Source: a virus
DNA length: 61,359 bases
Strand: one strand, 5' to 3'
IMG/VR virus record: IMGVR_UViG_3300035190_000963
Span: 1-61,359 of that record
Shown here: positions 49,835 to 58,460 of the stretch, in pieces
How positions within the stretch are numbered: the first letter of the stretch is position 1
Layout of the letters: each line of letters starts with the position of its first letter
The notes under the pieces: model-generated
Databases searched by the model: none
Told to the model about the DNA's origin: nothing
What the model saw: only the letters and a program-made list of their open reading frames with translations
Position numbers and translations under genes: made by a program

Positions 49835-50146
49835 CTAACTTTCAATTAAAAAAATTTGAACATCAAATTTATTTGCAAACCACTCACCAACTTTTTGATA
49901 GGCTTCTTCCCTATCTAAACCGAACAATGAATACATTTTTTCAATAATCTGGTGAACTACATATAATCTACCATCAGAATAATCATATTCCATAATTACA
50001 TCACCCATTTCTTCAATTTCTTCATCAACAAGTTCTCGTAAAACAATAAAATTATCCCAAGAATCAATGTATGAATTATTATTTATATCATTCAAAAATT
50101 CAATTATATATTTGTCTAATTTACTTTCTGATATAAGATATCTCAT
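49835..50146 (-). CDS. Tagged acidic protein
   Basis: 103 residues. Tag MRYLISESKLDKYIIEFLND. Acidic body, ending KVGEWFANKFDVQIFLIES, like WFNKKFEVFG in the previous protein, so the two are paralogues in tandem, 2 bases apart. Confidence 0.7.
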   Translation of the reverse strand: MRYLISESKLDKYIIEFLNDINNNSYIDSWDNFIVLRELVDEEIEEMGDVIMEYDYSDGRLYVVHQIIEKMYSLFGLDREEAYQKVGEWFANKFDVQIFLIES

Positions 50147-50203
50147 TTTTCACAAAATTTATTATAGTATTCGATTATCTTTTCCATATACCATATAAAT
50201 ACT

Positions 50204-50803
50204 TTACTTTTTGGTATATAATTTTTCTAATAAATCATAATTAATTTCGTTTTTGTGAGGATTTCTTTTTGTGTATTGTGTATGTGGTGATAAACCGGCG
50301 GGAACTCTAACCAACTTAGATATTTTACCTAAAGTATAAGGAAAACTTAACTGGTCTCTACTACTACCTCTACATATTTCAGCCCACCATCTTTCATTAT
50401 ATTGATTGCATAGTTCTGAATTTTTTCTAATAATTAAACCACAAAATCCTAACACACCACTTTTATTTCTGTGATATTCCAAATTTTCAATAGAATCCAA
50501 CCCCTTACATTCAGTTATCTCATCATTAATATGGATTCTATCTCGGTGTTTTAACACCATACAATGATAATCACCCAATTCTTCGATTAATTCCTCTTTA
50601 GTCACTTTAAGTTCTAAATTTGCATCAACCCAAATACTATAATCATGTTTGGGTAAATAAAGATGTGGTAATATTTTAGGTGCTTTAGCGTTCATTCTAT
50701 CTGAATTAAACTTATCAGACCCCTTAACGTAAAATCTACCATCCTCAACAGGAGTATCTCTTTTACCAACATGACAAGAATATACTATAATATTTTCTGA
50801 CAT
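50204..50803 (-). CDS. DUF616-like glycosyltransferase
   Basis: 199 residues. VYSCHVGKRDTP, PKILPHLYLPKHDYSIWVDA (DxN-type motif at the sugar site), CMVLKHRDRIHINDE and WWAEICRGSSRDQLSFPYTL match the DUF616/TOD1-like glycosyltransferase family common in large phages and capsule loci. Substrate unknown. Confidence 0.75.
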   Translation of the reverse strand: MSENIIVYSCHVGKRDTPVEDGRFYVKGSDKFNSDRMNAKAPKILPHLYLPKHDYSIWVDANLELKVTKEELIEELGDYHCMVLKHRDRIHINDEITECKGLDSIENLEYHRNKSGVLGFCGLIIRKNSELCNQYNERWWAEICRGSSRDQLSFPYTLGKISKLVRVPAGLSPHTQYTKRNPHKNEINYDLLEKLYTKK

Positions 50804-50850
50804 AAATTTACGAATAAATTATAGAGGAATTAAGGCAAATGTGAATATAA

Positions 50851-51198
50851 TTACCAATCAATACCAGGACCAAATGTCCTCTCATCAATTATTTCGGCAA
50901 TGTATATCTCAATATTTGGAAACCACTTATCAACTCTGTATTGAATTTCCGCCCTTATATTATCAAAATCTTCTCTATTAGTGTTTCTAAATATTTTAAC
51001 ATAAACCTTTGGTTTTGTGACATTAACAATACTATCAATTACAATTTTATCAATAGATTCAAGTTCATTCAACTCATCCATCTCACCAAGACCCCACTCT
51101 TCAGATTCTTCACGAATTTCGTTTAAAGCTGAGTCAATTAATTTTTGTATTATCGGATACATTTTCTTTACCTGAGATTCTGTTATAATATATTTCAC
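50851..51198 (-). CDS. Tagged acidic protein
   Basis: 115 residues. Tag MKYIITESQVKKMYPIIQKL. Body has strand pairs (KPKVYVKIFRN, FPNIEIYIAEII). CTATTTAT ends 5 bases before the ATG. Unknown function. Confidence 0.7.
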   Translation of the reverse strand: MKYIITESQVKKMYPIIQKLIDSALNEIREESEEWGLGEMDELNELESIDKIVIDSIVNVTKPKVYVKIFRNTNREDFDNIRAEIQYRVDKWFPNIEIYIAEIIDERTFGPGIDW

Positions 51199-51224
51199 GT
51201 TATATAAATAGAGTTCAAAATAAT

Positions 51225-51539
51225 TTATTTAATAAATTCTCTTTTAAAATAAGCACCCAATATAAATAATCCAATCAAAATGAATACATAAGATGGGAAT
51301 AATGGTGTGTTATATAATTCGTGTAACATCCAAAATACGTTCATCATTACCCAAGATGAAAATATGGTTGTGGTTGAAACAAATTTTTTTTGTTTGATGA
51401 CAATATATAATGTTAATACTATTGTTGGGATTAACATTAAACTGGCAAGTACTTTAAATTTAAGTAGCCAAAATATGTCCTTGAGTAACCAAAAACTAAA
51501 ATGAAAAAAATCAATCTTATCCTCACTTTGTACCATCAC
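51225..51539 (-). CDS. Membrane protein
   Basis: 104 residues with about three hydrophobic segments (VLASLMLIPTIVLTLYIVI, IFSSWVMMNVFWML, YVFILIGLFILGAYF). Overlaps the SpeD-like stop by 17 bases, so translation is probably coupled. Confidence 0.6.
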   Translation of the reverse strand: MMVQSEDKIDFFHFSFWLLKDIFWLLKFKVLASLMLIPTIVLTLYIVIKQKKFVSTTTIFSSWVMMNVFWMLHELYNTPLFPSYVFILIGLFILGAYFKREFIK

Positions 51540-51909
51540 CTATGATTGTCATTTTTTCACCATTTCTATCAATCAACAAATATTCATAATTAAGTAACTC
51601 AAATTGATTTAAATGGTTTAAAACTTCTTCAGGTGTAAAGTGAGAACATGAATATAAATCAAATTGAAACATGGGTTGGGTATATTTTTCCCATATGTGT
51701 ATAGAAGCATGTGATGTTGCCAATGTTACGGTTCCTGTCAACCCTTCGTTACCTTCTTCAGATACATATACGGAGGTGGGTCCAGCTACTACAACCATCC
51801 TAACTTTTTCAACTAAATCGGAAAACCATTTATTTAAAATATCAACTTCTGTTGGTGGGTTTTTAATAGTACCCTTAACTAATAGGTGGAGGTGGTTTGG
51901 TTTAAACAT
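51523..51909 (-). CDS. S-adenosylmethionine decarboxylase-like protein
   Basis: 128 residues. N-terminal FKPNHLHLLVKGT, then LATSHASIHIWEKY and FDLYSCSHFTPEEV align with the SpeD core, with the active-site His and Cys. In SpeD the chain is cut between Glu and Ser of ESH to form pyruvoyl; here the Glu is Thr (TSH). It may be inactive, process differently, or serve another role. Confidence 0.7.
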   Translation of the reverse strand: MFKPNHLHLLVKGTIKNPPTEVDILNKWFSDLVEKVRMVVVAGPTSVYVSEEGNEGLTGTVTLATSHASIHIWEKYTQPMFQFDLYSCSHFTPEEVLNHLNQFELLNYEYLLIDRNGEKMTIIGDGTK

Positions 51910-52019
51910 TTAATTTTTTAAATATAAATACCTCGATTAATATGAAAATATCATCATTAAACCACCATCAGAAAACATTTTATTAATTTTATCTGATAAA
52001 TATTATTCGGGGCAAATTT

Positions 52020-52496
52020 TTATATTAATTTAGGTTCTATGAAATCTTTATCAAGGTTTTCAAACTCCACCCTTTTTTCATTTAACTCATCACGAGACCA
52101 ATAAGGTTTAAAATATGGTCGTTGATTAAATGGTTTATTTTCACTATTCTCCCATTCAATTAATGATTCTTCAATGTCTTTTAGTATTATCTCAGTATCA
52201 TGATAATTTTTCCATTTGTTATAATCCTCAACGGATTCAATGTAAAAAACATTTCCGTAAATTTCAATCTTTAAATTAGGATTTGTTGTATATACATCAA
52301 CAATTCCATCATCACCAAAATATCTATAAGATAGATTTTGTACTTCATAACTATTTTGAGGTCTCTCAACCCAATTCCTACCATATGAACGAACTTTACA
52401 GATATACTCATATCCATCCGTATATGAATAAATCATACCTTCAATAGTGTTTTTCAGTTCAATAAGTTGTTCGAAAGTGTATCCTGTTAAATCCAT
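52020..52496 (-). CDS. Hypothetical protein
   Basis: 158 residues. Leading helix YTFEQLIELKNTIEGMIYSY, aromatic strands, then an acidic Trp-containing end. Not recognised. It follows the methylase cassette on the same strand. Confidence 0.6.
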   Translation of the reverse strand: MDLTGYTFEQLIELKNTIEGMIYSYTDGYEYICKVRSYGRNWVERPQNSYEVQNLSYRYFGDDGIVDVYTTNPNLKIEIYGNVFYIESVEDYNKWKNYHDTEIILKDIEESLIEWENSENKPFNQRPYFKPYWSRDELNEKRVEFENLDKDFIEPKLI

Positions 52497-52533
52497 AGTA
52501 CAAATATAGGAAAAATTTTTAATTAATCAAAAT

Positions 52534-53448
52534 TTAATCTTTTATTATCAAAATTTCATGTGATTCTTTTGAATTTACAATACCTTCTCTAATTCTATTC
52601 TCACCAATTCTAGTTTCTCCGTTACCCATAGAATAATTCCACTTAGGATATTCCAATCTAAAATCCTGATAATAATCCCTAATTGTCTCACAATTATTAT
52701 AGGACATAATAAATTTACCCTTGTGATTATGTAGTAAATCTCTTAAACCTTCATGGTTAAATCCATCGTGGTGAACCGGTATATTTTTCATTGGGTATAT
52801 TGCTGCGTGCATTTTATTATCACTATCTTTACCCATAAAATACGGTGGGTCTAAATAAATGAAATCCTCAGGATGTCCTTTAATAACTTCAGAAAAATCA
52901 GATAATCCAACTTCCAAATTACTACCATCGAATTTAGATATGTTTTCAATCATATTATTCCATGATTTTTGATTTAAATAAACTGAAGATGGCCAACCCA
53001 AATACCCTGGACCATATGATGTATTATGATTAAAATAATAATACGCCGCAACTTGTAAATCAGTCAATGATATTGGATTTTCTCGTTTATAAAAATCAGT
53101 CTTCCAATCCTTTAACATTTCTTGGGTATAATCCCATTTTATAAGTTCGTCTTTAATTTCTTTGTATCTTTCTTCATTTGGTTGAATAGTTTTTAATAAA
53201 TTAACTAATTCCTCATTATTAGTTATAATTTGATTCCAAAACACCACTAATGGCTTAAAGATATCATACCCATGTACTTTTATACCCAAGTTTGTTAAAT
53301 AAACTTCTAAAGAACCTCCACCCATAAATGGTGAGATAATTTTTTTCAAGTTAGTTGGGAAATAAGGTATAATATGTTTTATAGCTCTTGTTTTTCCACC
53401 AGCATATCTAATCGGTGTCTTATTTAATTTTGTAGATTTCTTTAACAT
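52534..53448 (-). CDS. DNA adenine methyltransferase, D12 class
   Basis: 304 residues. TPIRYAGGKTRAIKHIIPYF is the FxGxK-type SAM motif, ISPFMGGGSLEVYL follows, and DFIYLDPPYF is the DPPY catalytic motif. A target-recognition insert lies between. The most likely product is N6-methyladenine. Overlaps the nuclease-like gene by 29 bases. Confidence 0.92.
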   Translation of the reverse strand: MLKKSTKLNKTPIRYAGGKTRAIKHIIPYFPTNLKKIISPFMGGGSLEVYLTNLGIKVHGYDIFKPLVVFWNQIITNNEELVNLLKTIQPNEERYKEIKDELIKWDYTQEMLKDWKTDFYKRENPISLTDLQVAAYYYFNHNTSYGPGYLGWPSSVYLNQKSWNNMIENISKFDGSNLEVGLSDFSEVIKGHPEDFIYLDPPYFMGKDSDNKMHAAIYPMKNIPVHHDGFNHEGLRDLLHNHKGKFIMSYNNCETIRDYYQDFRLEYPKWNYSMGNGETRIGENRIREGIVNSKESHEILIIKD

Positions 53449-54265
53449 CTATTTTGTATTTTTTTATTATTTTTATTATTACCTCACTGGTTCCGTGCAT
53501 CAATAAATTCTTTTTATCTTTTCTAATCTCAAATTCAAACAATACTCTTCTTTTTTTTTCACCCAAATCAATATTGGTATTAATCTTAATTGTTCCTTTA
53601 GTAGTATAAAAATTTATGTTATCAACAATAACATTTATCAAGTCATCATAACTTATCCTATAATACATTTCTCCATTTTTAACATCTCTAATGATAATAT
53701 AAGGTAAATTTTCATATTTTCTACAAAACCAATTTATCCAATAATATCTTAATTCTCTAGAATTTTGTAACTTTTGAATTATTTTGTTTGCAATATCAAG
53801 TCTTTCATTAAAAGATACTAAATTATTTTTATAAGTAAAAACCCAATCAGAAAATAATTCTTTTATTTTTTCTGGAGTATTATTTAAAACGTGCATCCCG
53901 TATTGTATTTTTTTACCTCCTTTGAGTGACGCATAAATCTCACCATCTTTTATTAAATCAGCCTTTTCCTGACCAGATTTAACTTCAAAACCATATTTTA
54001 ATTTAAAATCATTCTCTCTTTTATGCCCCTCACGTTTTTTTTGCGATGCTAATTCACTATTCATACCATGATAACGAATTACCTTATCTTTTATCTTCAA
54101 TTCTTTACACACATAATGATAATAATTCCATCTTTCTTCATTTTCAATACCATCAATAAAAATAAAAGTGTTGGTATCAATTATATTTTCATTTATTAAA
54201 TCCCATCTTAATGAAAATTTATTAAGTATTTTCAACAAATGTTCTTGCATTTCTAAATTCTTCAC
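53420..54265 (-). CDS. Restriction-endonuclease-like protein (PD-(D/E)XK)
   Basis: 281 residues. Near residues 77-115, GHKRENDFKLKYGFEVKSGQ then KADLIKDGEIYASLKGGK reads as E...D...xLK, a plausible PD-(D/E)XK core. The gene is sandwiched between the DUF262-like and methylase genes with overlaps at both ends, the layout of a restriction module. No specificity can be read. Confidence 0.6.
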   Translation of the reverse strand: MKNLEMQEHLLKILNKFSLRWDLINENIIDTNTFIFIDGIENEERWNYYHYVCKELKIKDKVIRYHGMNSELASQKKREGHKRENDFKLKYGFEVKSGQEKADLIKDGEIYASLKGGKKIQYGMHVLNNTPEKIKELFSDWVFTYKNNLVSFNERLDIANKIIQKLQNSRELRYYWINWFCRKYENLPYIIIRDVKNGEMYYRISYDDLINVIVDNINFYTTKGTIKINTNIDLGEKKRRVLFEFEIRKDKKNLLMHGTSEVIIKIIKKYKIDVKEIYKIK

Positions 54266-55196
54266 TATTAATATAATTTAAAATATTAGTATATCTAATT
54301 TCCGCACTACCTCTCGAACCAAAACTATTAACCTTTTTTAATATATCTAAAATAACTTTATCATCTGTCAAAAAATATTTTTTACATGACAATATATGTA
54401 TAATAAAATATAAATTTGATTGTGAAACGAATGTTGTTTTTTTATCAATATAATTTACCAATCTTTTCCATATCACCATCAAATTATTGAAATTAATAAA
54501 CAATTTGATGTTTAAGTTGGAGTTTACAAATTCTTTCATTGAATCTTGTCTAGTATCATTTGTAATTCCGATACCTTCATGTGATAATGAAACTTTAAGA
54601 ATCTTGGTCACATTTTTGTAAATGTCTCTTTTATTTTTTTCAATATCTTTTCCCTTATATATTCTAATTAAATCTTGTTCTTTTATATAAGTTTTAATTG
54701 AATTATTAAACTCATTATTAACACCCCAAAGTTTTTCATCATTGGTAACCGTTGCCCCACCATTTATTTTACCAAATAAACTAATTAGTCTATTACGACT
54801 AGCATATTTAATTATTTTAACAAAAACATATGAATTTAAAAACTTTTTCTTCTCGTTCATATCCATAAAATCAGAATCGTCAATTAATTGTAAAACAGAA
54901 ATTCTGTGTTGACTATCCTCAATTGAATATAAATTATTTTTATCCACATACTCAGAAAAAAAACTTGAATCATTAGGATTATTGTTTAATTTAGAATATT
55001 CTAAGTTGGTAATTAAATCAGAAAATATAAAATCAACCAAAAGATTTTCATTGATGATATCATCAATTAACATTCTTTTGTTAATGTTTTTTTTATTTTT
55101 AGGTCTTTGGTGTGATAATAGAACTAATTTTCTATTTGATGCGAGTTCGATTATTTTAGAAACTTTCCATTTCTCAGAAATAACTTGGTAATTCAT
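54222..55196 (-). CDS. DUF262/ParB-like protein
   Basis: 324 residues. LVLLSHQRPKNK, then YSIEDSQHRISVLQLID matches the DGQQRL-type motif of DUF262/GmrS-like proteins, and SLFGKINGGATVTNDEKLWG matches their later FxxxNxxG signature. In known systems this domain works with a nuclease in antiphage or restriction modules. First gene of the cassette; overlaps the nuclease-like gene by 44 bases. Confidence 0.65.
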   Translation of the reverse strand: MNYQVISEKWKVSKIIELASNRKLVLLSHQRPKNKKNINKRMLIDDIINENLLVDFIFSDLITNLEYSKLNNNPNDSSFFSEYVDKNNLYSIEDSQHRISVLQLIDDSDFMDMNEKKKFLNSYVFVKIIKYASRNRLISLFGKINGGATVTNDEKLWGVNNEFNNSIKTYIKEQDLIRIYKGKDIEKNKRDIYKNVTKILKVSLSHEGIGITNDTRQDSMKEFVNSNLNIKLFINFNNLMVIWKRLVNYIDKKTTFVSQSNLYFIIHILSCKKYFLTDDKVILDILKKVNSFGSRGSAEIRYTNILNYINSEEFRNARTFVENT

Positions 55197-55365
55197 GCTA
55201 TTATTTTTTGGTTATACTCAATAAAGACACAAATATAATACTATTTTATTAAAAAACCAAACAAAGGGGTAAATAAAAAAATCACTATAACATTTTACTA
55301 GTTAATTAAAATAAAACACATAAAAGAAATTTGTGAACTCTTAGGATTAGAATTAATAGAATTGT

Positions 55366-55400
55366 AAAAACTACCCATCATTAATTTGGTGGGGTTTTTT
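55366..55400 (-). terminator. Intrinsic terminator after 55403 gene
   Basis: ACCCCACCA../..GGTGGGGT-like imperfect stem with T-run on the minus side. The region 55197-55365 holds no visible gene. Confidence 0.5.
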
Positions 55401-55402
55401 AT

Positions 55403-55744
55403 TTATTCTTCATAAAATGTATCAATCACATCATTGAGGGATATTCCAACAGGTGGGACACCCAATATATCAAGAACTTCACCTTCAGAAAGTTGTTCAC
55501 GATTATTATCATAGATTCTAACAATACTATCTCGGTTTTGATATAAAAACTTATTATCAGGGGTTTCAATAACAAACATAGGACCGAATTCATTTAAATT
55601 GTTATTAACTATTGCCCTATTCAAAAATCTAAATTCGATTGGGAGTTCATTAAAATGAGTTACAATGTGAATCTTACCAGTTAAGTCAACACCGAATTTT
55701 GTTAATACTTTTTTTAATGCGGAATCTTTAATTACGTAGTTCAT
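55403..55744 (-). CDS. Tagged-type small protein
   Basis: 113 residues starting MNYVIKDSALKKVLTKFGVD, a variant of the tag. GTATTTAT ends 7 bases before the ATG. Beta-rich body (GPMFVIETPDNKFLYQ). Unknown function. Confidence 0.65.
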   Translation of the reverse strand: MNYVIKDSALKKVLTKFGVDLTGKIHIVTHFNELPIEFRFLNRAIVNNNLNEFGPMFVIETPDNKFLYQNRDSIVRIYDNNREQLSEGEVLDILGVPPVGISLNDVIDTFYEE

Positions 55745-55779
55745 GATTATTATAAATACCCCGATTAACCAAAAAAGGG

Positions 55780-55923
55780 GGTCTACACATTTTCACGATA
55801 TATATTTCTGATATAGTCTTGGAAATGGTCATCAATAAATGACATTAAATCTTCACGATTTATTTCATCCCAATGCAAACCTTCTCGATTACCAAGAAAT
55901 ACGTTCTTATATACCAAATCTTT
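55780..55923 (+). repeat. 144-bp perfect direct repeat, copy 1
   Basis: Identical to 60147-60290. It encodes (minus strand) the C-terminal 46 or so residues of the 55783 protein. Confidence 0.95.
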
Positions 55924-55956
55924 TACATCCTCTTCAGATATGTAGTTTTTTTCCAT
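55783..55956 (-). CDS. Small acidic protein, paralogue of 60150 protein
   Basis: 57 residues from MEKNYISEEDVKDLVYKN. From DVKDLVYKN to the end (IYRENV) it is identical to the C-terminus of the 60150 protein. TATATCTTTG lies upstream, so the copy has a host-type promoter and a different N-terminus. Confidence 0.75.
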   Translation of the reverse strand: MEKNYISEEDVKDLVYKNVFLGNREGLHWDEINREDLMSFIDDHFQDYIRNIYRENV

Positions 55957-55997
55957 AGTCACAAAGATATAAAAAAAGATTGAGATTACAAAATAAA

Positions 55998-56029
55998 TTT
56001 GATGTAATGCAAAATATTAGGTATATTTG
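55998..56029 (+). promoter_or_regulatory. Bacteroidetes-type promoter of GIY-YIG gene
   Basis: TTTG (55998-56001), a 20-base spacer, TATATTTG (56022-56029). It fixes the start at 56046 and rules out the ATG at 55980. Confidence 0.75.
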
Positions 56030-56045
56030 TTATTATTTTTTTAAT

Positions 56046-57812
56046 ATGAAATGTGATATAAAATATACCGATGAACAAATTTTAGAGTCCGCAAAAAAAT
56101 ATAACAATCAAAGAGATTGGAAAAATAATGACCTACTATTATTTCAAGCGGCAAATAACCGTAAACGTTATGATTTAAATTTTTGGAATAAATGTATTTC
56201 ACATATGAGTTACATTTTCAAACCAAATGGTTATTGGACTTATGAGAGATGTCAGGAAGTTTCAAAAAAATATGAAAATATACAGTTATTTAGAAAAGAA
56301 CAATTACAAGTTTATAATAAAATAAAAAAAATGAAGTGGGATAATCTTATCTCACATTTAAAATCAAACATTAAACCAAATGGTTATTGGACGTTTGAAA
56401 TTTGTTTAGAAGCATCAAGAAAATATTCCACAAGGGGTGAAATGTCTAAAAATGATTCAACACCATACCATATGATATTAAAAAATAAATGGGATGATGT
56501 TTGTTTTAGTCATATGAAAAGAGGTCTAACATTAAAAGAAAGACATATTTACGCATTTGAGTTTAATAATACTAAATTTGCTTATATTGGTTTAACGTGT
56601 CAAGTAGAAAGGAGAAAAAACGCTCATCTTGGAAAAGAATCAAAATATGGAAGAGTAGTCTCAAATGTTTATCATCATATGGTTCAACATAATGAAGAAC
56701 CGTTATTCAAACTATTAACAGATACTCCTGTTCATGAGGAAATTGCCACGAAATTGGAAGACGATTGGATAAAAAAATATATTTCGATGGGTTATAAGCT
56801 TTTAAATAAAACAAAGGCAGGGTCACTTGGAATGATGAAACCAAAATGGACTTATGAAATTTTTTTGGAAATAAAGAAAAATTGTACGACAATAGAAGAA
56901 TTTAAAAATAAACTAAACTCACACTCCATTAATCTAGCAAAAAGAAACAAATGGTGGGAAGAATTAACCAAAGATTTAATTGATACAGGTAAACCAATTA
57001 CAGAGTGGACATATGAAAAAGTTATTGAGGAATCTAAAAAATATAATTCAATATCCGAAATACAAAAAGAACGAAGAGGTTTATATAAAGCAATTATAAG
57101 ATTGAATCTTAAAAAAACATTATTTCCAATTAACTTACATGAAAAAAGAATTCAAAAGTTTTCAAAAGAGAATTGTACTAAAGAAGCATTAAAATATAAA
57201 ACAAGAAAAGAATTCAAGGATAACTCAAAATCCTATTATAATTACGCATCATATAAAAAATGGATGAAAGATATTTGTTCCCATATGAACATCCCCAAAC
57301 CAATAAAAAAAATAAATATAATTAACAAAGAAGATTTGTTGGAAGACGCAAAAAAATACAATTCAATAAAAGATTGGAAAAACTCATCAAGAATTTATTG
57401 GAGGAAGTCAACCAAATTGGGGAGAGAATTTATGGAGCAATGTAAATCACATATGATACCCCCAAATGAACAGAAAACCAAATGGACTAAAGATAAAATA
57501 TTGATAGAATCGAAAAAATACATACAAAGATGGGAATGGAGATTAAGTTCAAGAGGAAGTTATGACGCCGCTCTAAGATATGATAAATATTTTTATGAAG
57601 AATGTGTTAAACATATGTTGCCAAAATCAACGGTAATTAAAATAAAATGGACAAAAGAGAAAACATTACTTGAATCAAAAAAATATAATCAAGTAAGAAA
57701 ATGGTGTAAAAATTCAAAAGGAAGTTATAATGCTGCACTAAGATATGGTAAAGATTTTTATGAAGAATGTACCAATCACATGTTAAAAAGGACAAAAAAT
57801 TTGGTTAATTGA
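56046..57812 (+). CDS. GIY-YIG nuclease with repeated DNA-binding-like modules
   Basis: 588 residues. About seven ~45-residue modules repeat the pattern W(T/S)xExxxxxAKKYxxxxxW...Y..A..x...C.SHM. In the middle (about 172-270) sits a GIY-YIG domain: RHIYAFEFNNTKFAYIGLTC, then VERRKNAHLG and a Glu in EEIATKLEDDWI. A homing endonuclease built on repeat modules is likely. Confidence 0.75.
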   Translation: MKCDIKYTDEQILESAKKYNNQRDWKNNDLLLFQAANNRKRYDLNFWNKCISHMSYIFKPNGYWTYERCQEVSKKYENIQLFRKEQLQVYNKIKKMKWDNLISHLKSNIKPNGYWTFEICLEASRKYSTRGEMSKNDSTPYHMILKNKWDDVCFSHMKRGLTLKERHIYAFEFNNTKFAYIGLTCQVERRKNAHLGKESKYGRVVSNVYHHMVQHNEEPLFKLLTDTPVHEEIATKLEDDWIKKYISMGYKLLNKTKAGSLGMMKPKWTYEIFLEIKKNCTTIEEFKNKLNSHSINLAKRNKWWEELTKDLIDTGKPITEWTYEKVIEESKKYNSISEIQKERRGLYKAIIRLNLKKTLFPINLHEKRIQKFSKENCTKEALKYKTRKEFKDNSKSYYNYASYKKWMKDICSHMNIPKPIKKINIINKEDLLEDAKKYNSIKDWKNSSRIYWRKSTKLGREFMEQCKSHMIPPNEQKTKWTKDKILIESKKYIQRWEWRLSSRGSYDAALRYDKYFYEECVKHMLPKSTVIKIKWTKEKTLLESKKYNQVRKWCKNSKGSYNAALRYGKDFYEECTNHMLKRTKNLVN

Positions 57813-57831
57813 AATAAAATACATACCTTTG
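57800..57831 (+). promoter_or_regulatory. Bacteroidetes-type promoter of second archaemetzincin
   Basis: TTTG (57800-57803), a 20-base spacer, TACCTTTG (57824-57831), 22 bases before the ATG. Confidence 0.75.
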
Positions 57832-57853
57832 TTCTCAATAAAATAATAATACT

Positions 57854-58456
57854 ATGAAATATATCTTATTGTCCATTCTTTTGATTATAATTAACAATGT
57901 TAATTCGAATATTTATAATCCTCTTATAAAAAAAGAAAAATTAAAAATTGGTATTACTGTAATGGGTAATGTTGAAAAAAATGATATAAATTTAATTAGA
58001 GATAATTTGATTAAATTTTATGATTGTGAAGTGGTTTTACTTCCAAAGACAAAATTATTGACCGAAACTAAAGTTATGGGTACTGATAAATATTCTGCGA
58101 ATAAAATATTGGAAAATATGAATAAAATATTCTCCAATAAAGAATATAAAATCTTAATGATAACAAATTATAACATATGTACCGATAGAAAATTAAATGG
58201 TGTCACACATAAAAATTGGAGTATTTTTGGATTAGCGTTTTTGAATAAAAAACCTTGTGTTGTATCAACAAATAGATTGAAGGGTAGTAAAGAAAAATTA
58301 GTAAAAACATCTATTCATGAAATTGGTCACACATTAGGAATACCACATTGTGAAAACGATAGATGTATTTTAACTGACGCCAAAGGAAAAGGTAGTCGAG
58401 TTGATAACATGAAGATATGGTTGTGTGAAAATTGTACTAAAAAAATAAAATATTAA
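57854..58456 (+). CDS. Secreted archaemetzincin-like metalloprotease
   Basis: 200 residues with a signal peptide (MKYILLSILLIIINNVNS). HEIGHTLGIPHCENDRCIL near 155-173 and WLCENC near 190 match archaemetzincin, but the Met after the second Cys is replaced (CILTD). Paralogue of 8479-9123. It would act outside the cytoplasm. Confidence 0.8.
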   Translation: MKYILLSILLIIINNVNSNIYNPLIKKEKLKIGITVMGNVEKNDINLIRDNLIKFYDCEVVLLPKTKLLTETKVMGTDKYSANKILENMNKIFSNKEYKILMITNYNICTDRKLNGVTHKNWSIFGLAFLNKKPCVVSTNRLKGSKEKLVKTSIHEIGHTLGIPHCENDRCILTDAKGKGSRVDNMKIWLCENCTKKIKY

Positions 58457-58460
58457 AAAA

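Noticed and set aside
55197-55402. Plus-strand peptide IKEICELLGLELIEL near 55325
   Set aside because: No start codon; probably a fragment or chance frame before the terminator.
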